This document shows positions 34,231 to 43,241 of a stretch of 52,636 nt of DNA, piece after piece (positions within the stretch are counted from its first letter, which is position 1; each line of letters starts with the position of its first letter). The position numbers and the translations under genes are program-made. The notes below the pieces were generated by a model that did no database searches, had not been told where the DNA came from, and worked only from the letters and a program-made list of their open reading frames with translations. The stretch is from Bacillota bacterium (lineage in GTDB: Bacteria; Bacillota; Dethiobacteria; DTU022; UBA8154), in the NCBI GenBank assembly GCA_012520035.1, contig JAAYOY010000156.1, forward strand, positions 1-52,636. Reading direction: 5' to 3'.

Positions 34231-34731
34231 TTACTTTTTATTCTGTTTCTCCCTGATATAGTTAATAAGGCCGCCTTTGGCCATTATTCCCTGCATAAAA
34301 GGAGGAAAAGGAACTGCGGTGAAGGTACGGCCGCTGGAAAGCTCGCTAATTTTCCCCTCTTCCAGGTTGATCTCCACCTGTTGTCCTTCTTTCAAAAAAG
34401 CTGCGGCTTCCGCCGACTCGAGAATAGGAAGCCCAATATTAATTGCATTGCGATAAAAAATACGCGCAAAGTTTTCGGCTATGACACAGCTTATCCCTGC
34501 CGCCTTAATCGCCAGAGGGGCGTGTTCCCGGGAACTGCCGCAGCCGAAATTTTTACCGGCAACGATAATGTCACCGGGAGATGCCTTGGCTACAAATGAT
34601 GGATCGGCATCCTCCATACAATGCAGAGCCAGTTCGCTCGGATCGGAAGTATTCAGATAGCGGGCCGGGATAATCGCATCCGTATCAATATCGTTGCCAA
34701 AAGTCCAAACCTTGCCTTTTAAGATGCTCAC
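34231..34731 (-). CDS. leuD: 3-isopropylmalate dehydratase small subunit
   Basis: With LeuC isomerises 2-isopropylmalate to 3-isopropylmalate in leucine synthesis. The 166-residue swivel domain shows [16 protein letters not shown], the loop [21 protein letters not shown] and GLPILES. It belongs to the short HacA/LeuD group that also includes homoaconitase-type small subunits. Its start overlaps the leuC stop by four bases. Confidence 0.94.
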   Translation of the reverse strand: MSILKGKVWTFGNDIDTDAIIPARYLNTSDPSELALHCMEDADPSFVAKASPGDIIVAGKNFGCGSSREHAPLAIKAAGISCVIAENFARIFYRNAINIGLPILESAEAAAFLKEGQQVEINLEEGKISELSSGRTFTAVPFPPFMQGIMAKGGLINYIREKQNKK

Positions 34732-36005
34732 CTCGCTTCACCTCCTCCGATATCCCCGGGATGGGCGATAACACCGGATACCGCCGAGGCCGCCGCCACA
34801 GCGGGGCCGGCCAGGTATACCCGGCTTTCGGGATGGCCCATACGCCCGACAAAATTGCGGTTGGTGGTGGCCACAGCCACTTCTCCTGCAGCCAGTATGC
34901 CCATGTGGCCTCCCAGGCAGGGCCCGCACGTGGGAGTGCTCACAGCAGCTTCCGCTTCGGCAAAAATCTCCAGCAATCCTTCACGCATAGCCTGCAGATA
35001 TATTGCCTGGGTGGCGGGTATAATTAAGAGGCGCACCCGGGGATGAACCTTTCTGCCCTTTAAGATAGCAGCCGCCTGGCGCAGATCATCGATCCGCCCG
35101 TTGGTACATGAACCAATCACAACCTGATCTATCTCCGTCCCGACCACGCTGGAGACAGGTTGCGCATTGGCCGGGCTAAACGGGAGGGAGACCTGCGGCT
35201 CCAGGCTTTCCACATCCCAGTTGTATTCCTCCGCTACCGGGGCGTCATCATCACCCAGTACAGCGTTATACGGCCTCACTGCCCTCCCCTGGAGGTATTT
35301 GCGGGTTACCTCGTCCGGCGAAAAAAGCCCTGCTTTGGCACCGGCCTCAATCGCCATATTGGAAATGGTGAAGCGGTCGTCCATACCCAGCTTACCGATC
35401 GCGGGGCCGCTAAATTCCAAGGCGGCATAACGCGCCCCATCAACCCCCAGTTTGCCGATAGTATATAAAATAAGGTCTTTTCCTCCAACCCACGGCGGTA
35501 GATTGCCGTGATAAACAATCCTGATCGTCGGCGGCACCTTAAACCAGAGTTCTCCGGTGGCCATGACCGCCGCCAGGTCCGTGCTGCCTACACCGGTGGC
35601 AAAGGCGCCCAGCGCCCCGTAGGTACAGGTATGGGAATCGGCTCCGATTACGACTTCTCCCGGCAATACAAGTCCCAATTCCGGGAGCAGGGCATGCTCT
35701 ATACCCATACGGCCCACCTCATAATAATGGACAATTTCCTGCTGGCGGGCAAAATCGCGCATCAGCTTCACCTGTTCCGCCGATTGAATATCCTTATTGG
35801 GCGTAAAATGGTCCGGGATTAAAGCGATGCGCTCCTTATCAAAGACCTTATCCGCACCGGTTTTTTTAAATTCATTGATCGCCACAGGCGCGGTAATATC
35901 ATTTCCCAGGGCAAGGTCTATTTTCGCATTAATTAAATCTCCGGGGAATACTTCCTTTTTCCCTGCTGCCCTGGCCAGAATCTTTTCCGCTATGGTATGA
36001 CCCAT
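34728..36005 (-). CDS. leuC: 3-isopropylmalate dehydratase large subunit
   Basis: The 4Fe-4S aconitase-fold subunit, 425 residues. Cluster cysteines lie in [18 protein letters not shown] and [14 protein letters not shown]; substrate residues are in [38 protein letters not shown] is the typical start. It is separated from ilvN by a terminator, so leuCD is probably its own transcript. leuA and leuB are not in the window. Confidence 0.95.
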   Translation of the reverse strand: MGHTIAEKILARAAGKKEVFPGDLINAKIDLALGNDITAPVAINEFKKTGADKVFDKERIALIPDHFTPNKDIQSAEQVKLMRDFARQQEIVHYYEVGRMGIEHALLPELGLVLPGEVVIGADSHTCTYGALGAFATGVGSTDLAAVMATGELWFKVPPTIRIVYHGNLPPWVGGKDLILYTIGKLGVDGARYAALEFSGPAIGKLGMDDRFTISNMAIEAGAKAGLFSPDEVTRKYLQGRAVRPYNAVLGDDDAPVAEEYNWDVESLEPQVSLPFSPANAQPVSSVVGTEIDQVVIGSCTNGRIDDLRQAAAILKGRKVHPRVRLLIIPATQAIYLQAMREGLLEIFAEAEAAVSTPTCGPCLGGHMGILAAGEVAVATTNRNFVGRMGHPESRVYLAGPAVAAASAVSGVIAHPGDIGGGEAR

Positions 36006-36100
36006 GTTTTCCTCCCCCTTTTAAACTCTACAATCTCCATTCTACTATAAAAATAATTTCTTGTATACAATTGTTCGCAACTTAGGCGGAGCAAAGCCTG

Positions 36101-36133
36101 AAAAAAGCAGCCGCCCGGGAATAATCGGGCGGC
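36101..36133 (-). terminator. Terminator after ilvN
   Basis: On the minus strand GCCGCCCG-ATTATTCC-CGGGCGGC is followed by TGCTTTTTT. It lies 29 bases past the ilvN stop codon and separates the ilv operon from leuCD. Confidence 0.8.
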
Positions 36134-36161
36134 AAATAGAATCTTGCTTCCAACAAACCGC

Positions 36162-36662
36162 TTAAGCCCTCAAATCCCGGGTTACTTTACTTCCTCTGAG
36201 CAAGGAAACACTGCCTGTTGAGACAATCTCCTTAATACCAAATTCCTGCATCATAAGCAGGAAGGCCTGCAGTTTTCGCTCCTCACCGGTTACCTCGATA
36301 ATCATGGAATCGGGCGAAATATCAACAATCTTAGCGCGAAAAGTTGCTGCCATCTGCTGGATTTCACTTCGCCTGCCCGGTTCAGCCTTAACCTTGATGA
36401 GCATGAGTTCGCGTTCGACAGAATTTTCATCTGTAAGATCGCTGACCTTGAGCACATTAACAAGCTTGTTCAGCTGCTTGACAATCTGCTCAACAGTGTT
36501 CGGATCCGCTTCTACGGTAACGGTCATCCGGGAAATCCCGGGTTCCGTCGTTGGACCAACGGCTATATTTTGAATATTATACCCCCTGCGGCTAAAAAGA
36601 CCCGAAACCCTGGTCAGCACCCCGGGGCGGTCCTCCACCAGAATGGCAAGGATCCTCTTCAC
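36162..36662 (-). CDS. ilvN: Acetolactate synthase small (regulatory) subunit
   Basis: The ACT-domain subunit that confers valine feedback control. The N-terminal ACT domain is [28 protein letters not shown], followed by a C-terminal half with [19 protein letters not shown]. At 166 residues it is of the standard IlvN/IlvH length. The start overlaps the ilvB stop by four bases. Confidence 0.95.
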   Translation of the reverse strand: MKRILAILVEDRPGVLTRVSGLFSRRGYNIQNIAVGPTTEPGISRMTVTVEADPNTVEQIVKQLNKLVNVLKVSDLTDENSVERELMLIKVKAEPGRRSEIQQMAATFRAKIVDISPDSMIIEVTGEERKLQAFLLMMQEFGIKEIVSTGSVSLLRGSKVTRDLRA

Positions 36663-38338
36663 CTTTCCTCACCCCCGATCATCTCTACAATGGACGTGTT
36701 CGGAGCAACCATGGGAAGGACATCCTCTTCCGGGTCGACTTGAAAATCGATCACAACAGGACCGGGAGTATTGAGGGCTGCATCGATTACCGTCTCCACC
36801 TCTCCAACATTCCTTGCACGAAAACCGGCGGCACCATAGGCCTCTGCCAGCCGTACAAAATCCGGGCTTCCAGCCAGACTTGTCTGGGAATAGCGGCCTC
36901 CATAAAAAAGCTTCTGCCATTGACGCACCATTCCCAGGTACTGGTTATTAATAATAGCCACTTTAACCGGAAGTTTATATTTTACCGCCGTGGCAAGTTC
37001 CTGGGAATTCATCTGAAAGCTGCCGTCTCCGGCGATACAGATGACCTTTTTTTCAGGAAAAGCCACCTGGGCTCCAATTGCAGCGGGAAAGCCAAAACCC
37101 ATCGTTCCCAATCCTCCGGAGGTTATGAAATTTCGAGGATTTTTCATCCGGTAATAATGTGCAGCCCACATTTGATGCTGCCCTACATCCGTCGTGACAA
37201 TAGCTTCCCCGCCGGTGAGGCGGTGAAGTGCCTCAATAACATACTGCGGCTTGAGGCAGTTGTTCGATTCCTGCCTGTAACGTATAGGGTGAGCTTTTTT
37301 CCAGCCGAGTACCTTCGCGCACCACATCTCTGTATCTCCCGGCTGTATGCGCTTGAGCATCTCGGTCAAAACCAGCTTCACATCACCCACAATAGGGATA
37401 TCGGCCAGGACATTTTTCCCAATCTCCGCAGGATCAATATCAATATGAATTACCCGGGCATTTGGCGCAAAAGTATCCAGTTTTCCTGTAACACGATCGT
37501 CAAAACGCACCCCGACTGCAATGAGCAGTTCCGCTTCGTTAATAGCATTATTGGCAGCATAAGTTCCATGCATACCCGGCATCCCCAGAAAAAGTTCATA
37601 ATCGCAGGGAACCCCCCCCAGCCCCATCAGAGTCGTGGTTACGGGGATACGGGCTTTCCTGGAAAACTCCAGCAGCTTTTCATGCGCCCCGGAGCTGATC
37701 ACCCCTCCGCCGGTATATAACAAAGGCTTTTTCGCCTTTCTGATAGCGTCGCAAGCCTTGATAATCTGACCGGGGTGCCCTTCATAAGTCGGCCTGTAAG
37801 TGGAAATCTTCAGGCGGTCAGGATAATCAAATTCCCCTTCCTGAGCCTGGATATCCTTGGGGAGGTCGATCAGCACCGGTCCCTTGCGCCCGGTATTGGC
37901 GATATAAAAAGCTTCTTTTAAAATCCAGGGCAGCTCACAGATATCCTTTACCAGGTAATTATGTTTGGTAACCGGTAAAGTTATACCTGTAATATCAGCT
38001 TCCTGAAAAGCATCGGTTCCGATAAAGGGTTTTGCCACCTGACCGGTAATGGCTATAAGAGGAACCGAATCCATATAGGCGGTAGCTATACCGGTTACCA
38101 GATTCGTCGCTCCGGGGCCTGATGTAGCGATAACAACACCCGGTTTATTTGTAACCCTGGCATAACCGTCCGCCGCATGCGCTGCACCCTGTTCATGACA
38201 GGTTAAAATATGCCGCAAGCCCCTTTTATATATCTCATCATAAAGGGTTAAAACTGCACCGCCCGGAAAACCAAAGACAACATCAACATTCTCTAATTCC
38301 AGGCAGGCCAGGACCATCTGGGCTCCTGTCAATTTCAT
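36659..38338 (-). CDS. ilvB: Acetolactate synthase large subunit
   Basis: ThDP-dependent enzyme making acetolactate or acetohydroxybutyrate. The 559 residues show the ThDP glutamate in [17 protein letters not shown]-binding middle domain, and the [15 protein letters not shown] metal-binding motif. It follows ilvD by only one base and overlaps ilvN, so the set is one transcript. Confidence 0.96.
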   Translation of the reverse strand: MKLTGAQMVLACLELENVDVVFGFPGGAVLTLYDEIYKRGLRHILTCHEQGAAHAADGYARVTNKPGVVIATSGPGATNLVTGIATAYMDSVPLIAITGQVAKPFIGTDAFQEADITGITLPVTKHNYLVKDICELPWILKEAFYIANTGRKGPVLIDLPKDIQAQEGEFDYPDRLKISTYRPTYEGHPGQIIKACDAIRKAKKPLLYTGGGVISSGAHEKLLEFSRKARIPVTTTLMGLGGVPCDYELFLGMPGMHGTYAANNAINEAELLIAVGVRFDDRVTGKLDTFAPNARVIHIDIDPAEIGKNVLADIPIVGDVKLVLTEMLKRIQPGDTEMWCAKVLGWKKAHPIRYRQESNNCLKPQYVIEALHRLTGGEAIVTTDVGQHQMWAAHYYRMKNPRNFITSGGLGTMGFGFPAAIGAQVAFPEKKVICIAGDGSFQMNSQELATAVKYKLPVKVAIINNQYLGMVRQWQKLFYGGRYSQTSLAGSPDFVRLAEAYGAAGFRARNVGEVETVIDAALNTPGPVVIDFQVDPEEDVLPMVAPNTSIVEMIGGEER

Positions 38339-40018
38339 TTATTTTTCACTCCTTCCCGGATTATCCAGGACGGCTCCTCTCGCTGCAGATGTTACCTGTG
38401 AGGCATAACGCATGAGGTAACCTTTTTTTACTGCCGGTTCCGGTAAAATCAGCTTATCCAGACGCTGCTGCCATTTCTCAGGCGAAAGAAGCAGCTCCAG
38501 ACGTTTTCCGGGTATATCAATCTCAATCGTATCCCCGTCTTCTACGATAGCCAGCGGGCCTCTATCAATTGCTTCAGGAGATATATGCCCTACGGCAGCC
38601 CCCCTGGTAGCTCCGGAAAATCGCCCGTCAGTGATCAGCGCTACTTCTTTATCCAATCCCATACCGGCCACCGCTGAAGTCGGAGTAAGCATCTCCCTCA
38701 TGCCGGGCCCCCCTTTGGGCCCTTCAAAACGAATTACGACCACATCCCCAGGGACAATCTTTCCTCCATACACTGCTTCCACAGCGGCCTCTTCTCCATC
38801 GAAAACCCTGGCCTTGAGCTTCCTTTGCTGCATCTCCGGGGCTACCGCACCCTGTTTCACTACCGCCCCTTCAGGAGCAAGGTTGCCAAAAAGAATAGCC
38901 AGACCCCCTTCAGGACGATATGGTTCCTTTATAAAACGGATAATCTTCCCGTCAGGAGAAGGCGCGGAAGCAATATTGGCGCCGATCGTCTCCCCGGTCA
39001 CCGTGATTAAACTTGCATCAAGAAGATCGCTTGCAGCCAGCTCCTTCATTAAAGTCTGGATGCCGCCCGCTCTGTTCAGATCTTCAATATGGTCAGGACC
39101 TGCGGGGCTTAACAGACAGAGCTGGGGGGTCTTCTCGCTGATCTGATTAATTTCAGCCAGATCCCATTTTATACCCAATTCGCTGGCGATAGCAGGCAGG
39201 TGCAGCACCGTATTCGTAGAACAGCCCAAAGCCATATCAATCGCTAGGGCGTTACGGAATGCCTGCGGGTTCATTATTTGGGACGGGCGCAAATCTTTAT
39301 GCAAGAGCTCCACGATTTTCATTCCGGCTTCTTTTGCCAGCCTTAAGCGCTGAGCCGTAACCGCCGGCACGGTGCCGTTCCCGGGCAGAGCCATCCCCAG
39401 GGCTTCCGTTATACAATTCATGGAATTGGCTGTAAACATTCCCGCACAGGAACCGCACCCCGGGCAGGCGGCCATTTCCAGGCCTTCAAGTTCTTCCGGG
39501 GTGATACGCCCGGCCTTCACGGCACCTACGGCCTCGAATACACTGTTAAGATTTACAGTGCTGTTATCATAATACCCTGCAAGCATGGGCCCCCCGCTGA
39601 TAAAAATTGCAGGAAGATCCAGGCGTGCAGCCGCCATAAGCATTCCGGGTACAACCTTGTCGCAATTGGGTATAAAAACCAGGGCGTCAAAGGCATGTGC
39701 CTCTGCCATAGATTCCACACAATCGGCAATAAGTTCCCTGCTGGCCAGGGAATACTTCATCCCTACGTGCCCCATGGCAATTCCATCACAGATAGCGATT
39801 GTCGAAAATTCCACCGGCAACCCCCCGGCGGCATAAACGCCGGATTTCACCGCCGCAGCAATTTTATGCAGATGAATATGGCCGGGAACAATTTCATTCG
39901 CCGAATTCACCACACCGATAAGTGGTTTATTAAGTTCTGTAGGATGATAACCCATGGCATAGAAAAGAGAGCGTTGCGGGGCTTTTTCCAGCCCTTTTTT
40001 TACTATATCGCTGCGCAA
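38339..40018 (-). CDS. ilvD: Dihydroxy-acid dehydratase
   Basis: Dehydrates the dihydroxy acids to 2-keto acids of valine and isoleucine synthesis. The 559-residue protein has the iron-sulfur cysteines in [12 protein letters not shown] and [17 protein letters not shown], and the C-terminal [19 protein letters not shown]. It sits between ilvE and ilvB. The intermediate gene ilvC is not present in this operon. Confidence 0.96.
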   Translation of the reverse strand: MRSDIVKKGLEKAPQRSLFYAMGYHPTELNKPLIGVVNSANEIVPGHIHLHKIAAAVKSGVYAAGGLPVEFSTIAICDGIAMGHVGMKYSLASRELIADCVESMAEAHAFDALVFIPNCDKVVPGMLMAAARLDLPAIFISGGPMLAGYYDNSTVNLNSVFEAVGAVKAGRITPEELEGLEMAACPGCGSCAGMFTANSMNCITEALGMALPGNGTVPAVTAQRLRLAKEAGMKIVELLHKDLRPSQIMNPQAFRNALAIDMALGCSTNTVLHLPAIASELGIKWDLAEINQISEKTPQLCLLSPAGPDHIEDLNRAGGIQTLMKELAASDLLDASLITVTGETIGANIASAPSPDGKIIRFIKEPYRPEGGLAILFGNLAPEGAVVKQGAVAPEMQQRKLKARVFDGEEAAVEAVYGGKIVPGDVVVIRFEGPKGGPGMREMLTPTSAVAGMGLDKEVALITDGRFSGATRGAAVGHISPEAIDRGPLAIVEDGDTIEIDIPGKRLELLLSPEKWQQRLDKLILPEPAVKKGYLMRYASQVTSAARGAVLDNPGRSEK

Positions 40019-40105
40019 GTTTCTACTCCCCTCCTTTAAAGATTCAAACGTTTAAGGCATAAGACATTGCTAATATCAGATGATAGTTTTCCTTCAGCTT
40101 GACGG

Positions 40106-40990
40106 TTATCCTTCAGCGTGATAAACAGGAGTACCGTTGTTTTGTGCATAATTATGAAAAATCTCCATTAGTTTTTTCGTAATGGGGCCGGGAGCACCAC
40201 CGCCTATAGCCCGCCCGTCAACAGAGGTTACGGGTATCAGTTCGGCAGCCGTTCCCGTTAAAAAACACTCCCTGGCAATATAAAGATCGTGCCGTGTAAA
40301 AGGAGTTTCTTTAATGGTAATCCCTTCTTTTGCCGCCAGCTCCATCACCGTGTTGCGCGTAATTCCTTCCAGGATCCCCAGGTACATGGGCGGAGTTATC
40401 AGTTCGCCATATTTGTTTACAATAAACACATTGCATCCGGAACCTTCCACAACGTAACCCTGCTCATTCAGGACGATCGCATCGAGAACCCCGGACTGGG
40501 CAGCCTCAATTTTAACCAGAATATTGTTAAGGTAGTTTAGTGATTTAATGCGCGGTTCCAACGTATTTGCATTGCGCTGGCGCGTTACCGCGGTAGTGAC
40601 GCTTAACCCGTTATCATAGTACTCCTGAGCATAGAGTGAAATTTTATCGGCAATAATAACCACTGTGGAACCGTAGCAATTTTTGGGATCCAGACCAAGG
40701 TCTCCAGGGCCACGGGATACTACGGTCCTGATGTAAGCATCCTGCAAGTTGTTTCGGCGCACGGTCTCCAGAGTTGCTTCTTCCATTTCCTTCATTGAAA
40801 GAGGGATATCGAGCAATAAATGGTGTGCAGATTCATAAAGCCTTTGCAAATGCTCCTCCAATTTAAAAATGCGGCCGTTATATGCACGTATCCCCTCAAA
40901 CACCCCGTCCCCATAAAGAAAACCATGATCAAAAACAGATACTTTAGCCTCTTCCCTGCTGCAAAATTGTCCATTAAGGTATATTTGCAT
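40106..40990 (-). CDS. ilvE: Branched-chain amino acid aminotransferase
   Basis: PLP-dependent fold type IV enzyme that makes valine, isoleucine and leucine from their keto acids. From ATG 40990 the protein is 294 residues: MQIYLNGQFCSREEAKVSVFDHGFLYGDGVFEG in the N-terminal half, the PLP lysine in EPRIKSLNYLNNILVKIEA, and TGTAAELIPV near the C-terminus. An upstream in-frame extension of 53 residues overlaps the T-box terminator and is not part of the protein. First gene of the T-box controlled operon. Confidence 0.95.
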   Translation of the reverse strand: MQIYLNGQFCSREEAKVSVFDHGFLYGDGVFEGIRAYNGRIFKLEEHLQRLYESAHHLLLDIPLSMKEMEEATLETVRRNNLQDAYIRTVVSRGPGDLGLDPKNCYGSTVVIIADKISLYAQEYYDNGLSVTTAVTRQRNANTLEPRIKSLNYLNNILVKIEAAQSGVLDAIVLNEQGYVVEGSGCNVFIVNKYGELITPPMYLGILEGITRNTVMELAAKEGITIKETPFTRHDLYIARECFLTGTAAELIPVTSVDGRAIGGGAPGPITKKLMEIFHNYAQNNGTPVYHAEG

Positions 40991-41063
40991 ACTTTTACCA
41001 GCCTGACCACCGGTACAGCCGGTAATCAAACCTGCCTCCCTCCATTCGTTCTCTTTTTTATCT

Positions 41064-41316
41064 AAAAAAAACTCCCCCATCCTGACAAGGGACGGAGGAG
41101 CGATCTCCGCGGTACCACCCTTATTGCCCTGTAATGAGGGCCTCCTCAAGCGCGAAACCTTTCCTTTAACGGCGGAATACCGTCAACCCTTACCCGGTAA
41201 AAAATAAGGCTTTTTACTTTCAGGGAAGAACTCCAGGGTGACCAAAAGGCATCTTTCCACCGGTTTCCAGCTTTCCCCCGGCTCTCTGCAGAAAAGAACT
41301 GCCCTTTTATATCCCC
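41064..41316 (-). promoter_or_regulatory. T-box leader for the ilvE-ilvD-ilvB-ilvN operon
   Basis: The conserved T-box GGGTGGTACCGCGG lies at 41107-41120 on the minus strand, followed by the terminator CTCCTCCGTCCC...GGATGGGGGAG and a T tract at about 41064-41071. Stem I contains the AG-rich CAGAGAGC (41282-41289) and, on its 3' side, GGTCACCCTGGAG. The triplet GTC at 41240-41242 is the likely specifier, which would mean uncharged tRNA-Val; ATC or CTC readings are not supported. Uncharged tRNA would favour the antiterminator and expression. Confidence 0.88.
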
Positions 41317-41612
41317 ATCATAGTTTTATTGCTATTGTGTTGCTTAATTATATTCAAGATTATGATTCTTGCTTAATTATGGTGCTTACCTGGATGTATG
41401 TTTTGGTAGAAATTAATTGCTATTAATTATATATGCATGAGGCCTCTTTGTCAACTTTTTTTTCGTCACCACCCATAGTACTCCGGAATAAAATAGTTGA
41501 TTTTTTGCCCGTTTGGGGGTGAGGTTGAATATTCGATATATGCACTGGATATTCTATGATATATACCAAATAAAATATCCCTTATCAATTTAAACAAAGG
41601 AGGTTTTATACC
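41317..41612 (+). promoter_or_regulatory. Upstream region of mop
   Basis: A non-coding stretch with the strong site AAAGGAGG at 41598-41605 ahead of mop. GATATAT occurs twice (near 41536 and 41560) and one half-site CGATATATG recalls the ModE-like boxes, but no 24-bp palindrome is present. A weak promoter (TTGAAT, then TATTCT after 19 bases) lies near 41524-41554. Confidence 0.35.
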
Positions 41613-41840
41613 TTGGGAACATCGGTCGCCTTAAAAATTAGCGGCAGAAACAAGCTACGCGGAAAAGTAGTAAATGTTACCCCCGGTATCGTCACGGCAG
41701 AAGTGGAGGTTGATATCGGCAACGGTAACAGAATTACCGGGGTAATTACCAAAAATTCCCTGGATGAAATGCAAATCAAAACCGGGGATGAAGTTATCGC
41801 CCTGATTAAAGCAACTTCAGTCATGTTTATAAAAGAATAA
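41613..41840 (+). CDS. mop: Stand-alone Mop/TOBE molybdate-binding protein (molbindin)
   Basis: A single Mop/TOBE domain of 75 residues: SVALKISGRNKLRGKVVNVTPGIVTAEVEVDIG and ITKNSLDEMQIKTGDEVIALIKATSVMF. Molbindins oligomerise and store or sense molybdate and tungstate. Translation starts at TTG 41613 with AAAGGAGG nine bases ahead. It is a plus-strand single gene in an otherwise minus-strand molybdenum island. It is notable because neither ModE nor ModC here carries such a domain. Confidence 0.93.
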   Translation: MGTSVALKISGRNKLRGKVVNVTPGIVTAEVEVDIGNGNRITGVITKNSLDEMQIKTGDEVIALIKATSVMFIKE

Positions 41841-41851
41841 AAATACCCGGA

Positions 41852-41885
41852 AACAGCCCTTGTCAAATTAATAACAAGGGCTGTT
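41852..41885. terminator. Bidirectional terminator between mop and the molybdopterin-binding gene
   Basis: AACAGCCCTTGT and ACAAGGGCTGTT form a 12-bp stem. It follows mop on the plus strand and the molybdopterin-binding gene on the minus strand; the T tract is better on the minus strand. Confidence 0.65.
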
Positions 41886-41941
41886 ATTAACCCGTTTTCC
41901 TGTTAAAATAGTTGTTATTTTTCCTTTCATATAGATGCTTA

Positions 41942-42973
41942 TTAACTGCTTTTTCCAAAGTGGCATCTGGGATAGGTACATTTGGGACAAGTATAACATA
42001 AACCACCATGGCCCAGCGCAACAATATCCTCAGCCGCTACCTGTTCCCCAGCTAATAACCTGGGTAAAATAAGGTCGAATATCGTAGTTTTATAATACAT
42101 CACGCTCCCGGGAAGCCCTAAAACCGGCAGGTCATCCAGGTAAGCCAGCATAAACATAGCTCCTGGCATTACAGGAGTTCCATAGGAAACAAGCCGGCCG
42201 CCTGCAGCTAAAATGGCCGACGGTGTTACATCATCGGGATCTACCGCCATGCCACCGGTTAATATAATCAATCGTGCTGCGGCAGCTTGAGCTCTTTTTA
42301 TAGCAGCAGAGATCATTTGCACATCATCCGGCAGATAGGTCCGGCTTATAACATCACAGCCAAACTTTTTCATTTTGCTCTCAATTACAGGGGCAAATCC
42401 GTCATCTATCCTGCCAGAATAGATTTCGCTTCCAGTAACAATTATAGCTGTCGATAGGGGCGTAAATGGTTTAATGGTGATAATTGGCCCGTTCTTTTTT
42501 ACCTGCTCCTTCAGCCCGGCTATTTTTTCTTTCTTAACAACCAGCGGGATAATCTTGGCAGCCGCTACGAGATCGTTTGCAGCAACAACACTGTTGTTGT
42601 GTACGGTAGCCACAACCATCTCCGGGATACTATTAACATCATTTAACCCCTTGACATTTATTTTTAATAACCCATCCCTTTCTGCAAATATATCCACTCT
42701 GCCTGTTTTTGCTTCCCCACACACCACCCCTTCACCGGTAATTTCACCTGCCAGGACGGAAGCGGCATCATTTTCATGCAGGGTATCTGCATCCAACTCA
42801 TAAACATATATATTGTGCTTTCCCATTTCCAACAAACGGGGGATGTCTTCCTCTTGGATAATCCGTCCCTTGCGAAAAAGGGCATCTTTATACTTGCCGG
42901 GTACAATTTTTGTCAAATCCTGGCCCAGGACTTTTCCAATCGCCTGCTCTACAGGTACAGTTTTCATATCCAA
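41942..42973 (-). CDS. Molybdopterin-binding protein with MoCF domain and Cys-rich tail
   Basis: A 343-residue protein. The middle contains a MoCF/MogA-like molybdopterin-binding domain: AIIVTGSEIYSGRIDDGFAPVIESKM, then RLIILTGGMAVDPDDVTPSAI, then VLGLPGSVMYYKTTIFDLILP. The N-terminal 170 residues resemble the adaptor part found in Firmicutes relatives near XdhC and Mo-hydroxylase genes. The C-terminus ends in Cys326, 329, 332 and 337 (C-x2-C-x2-C-x4-C), a probable zinc or iron-sulfur site not found in MoeA. It has its own promoter and palindromic operator sites upstream. Precise enzymatic role is unknown; MoeA proper is encoded 1.7 kb upstream. Confidence 0.82.
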   Translation of the reverse strand: MDMKTVPVEQAIGKVLGQDLTKIVPGKYKDALFRKGRIIQEEDIPRLLEMGKHNIYVYELDADTLHENDAASVLAGEITGEGVVCGEAKTGRVDIFAERDGLLKINVKGLNDVNSIPEMVVATVHNNSVVAANDLVAAAKIIPLVVKKEKIAGLKEQVKKNGPIITIKPFTPLSTAIIVTGSEIYSGRIDDGFAPVIESKMKKFGCDVISRTYLPDDVQMISAAIKRAQAAAARLIILTGGMAVDPDDVTPSAILAAGGRLVSYGTPVMPGAMFMLAYLDDLPVLGLPGSVMYYKTTIFDLILPRLLAGEQVAAEDIVALGHGGLCYTCPKCTYPRCHFGKSS

Positions 42974-43000
42974 CTCCCTTCCAATTTAACCAGCATTCGA

Positions 43001-43044
43001 TTATGTTTATACAAACCTTTCATTATGTTTATACAAACATAATA
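43001..43044. promoter_or_regulatory. Palindromic operator pair upstream of the molybdopterin-binding gene
   Basis: Copy 2 (43023-43042) is the perfect palindrome TTATGTTT-ATAC-AAACATAA. Copy 1 (43001-43016) has TTATGTTTATACAAAC. Copies are 22 bp apart, two helical turns. With its flanks copy 2 reads CATTATG...CATAATA over 24 bp and aligns with the ModE-like box upstream of modA (CGTTATGTTT), differing mainly in the outer G. They lie downstream of the putative -10 and 28-70 bases before the ATG. Confidence 0.55.
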
Positions 43045-43068
43045 AAGATACAAAAAAATATTTCTTAC

Positions 43069-43098
43069 ATTATATAATGATATATATTATTATTACAA
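43069..43098 (-). promoter_or_regulatory. Promoter of the molybdopterin-binding gene
   Basis: TTGTAA (43093-43098) and TATAAT (43069-43074) are separated by 18 bases. The operator palindromes lie just downstream, so a bound regulator would block transcription initiation or clearance. Confidence 0.5.
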
Positions 43099-43158
43099 GC
43101 CAGGTTATTATATTACGTTATTATCTAACCTTTCATCAGGTATTAAAAAGAATGAACC

Positions 43159-43194
43159 GCTCCTACCTCTAAGATTATAATTAGAGGTAGGAGC
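43159..43194 (-). terminator. Terminator after the Mo-hydroxylase-like gene
   Basis: GCTCCTACCTCTAA and TTAGAGGTAGGAGC form a perfect 14-bp stem around an 8-base loop, 47 bases past the stop codon. On the minus strand it is followed by GGTTCATTCTTTTTAATA. Confidence 0.8.
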
Positions 43195-43241
43195 CTGGGT
43201 AATTGCGTAATATTTGTCTACGCTATAAACTGTACAGGAAT

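Noticed and set aside
41530-41600. ModE-like box upstream of mop
   Set aside because: Only a half-site CGATATATG is present; the partner half at 24 bp is missing, so I do not count it with the other boxes.
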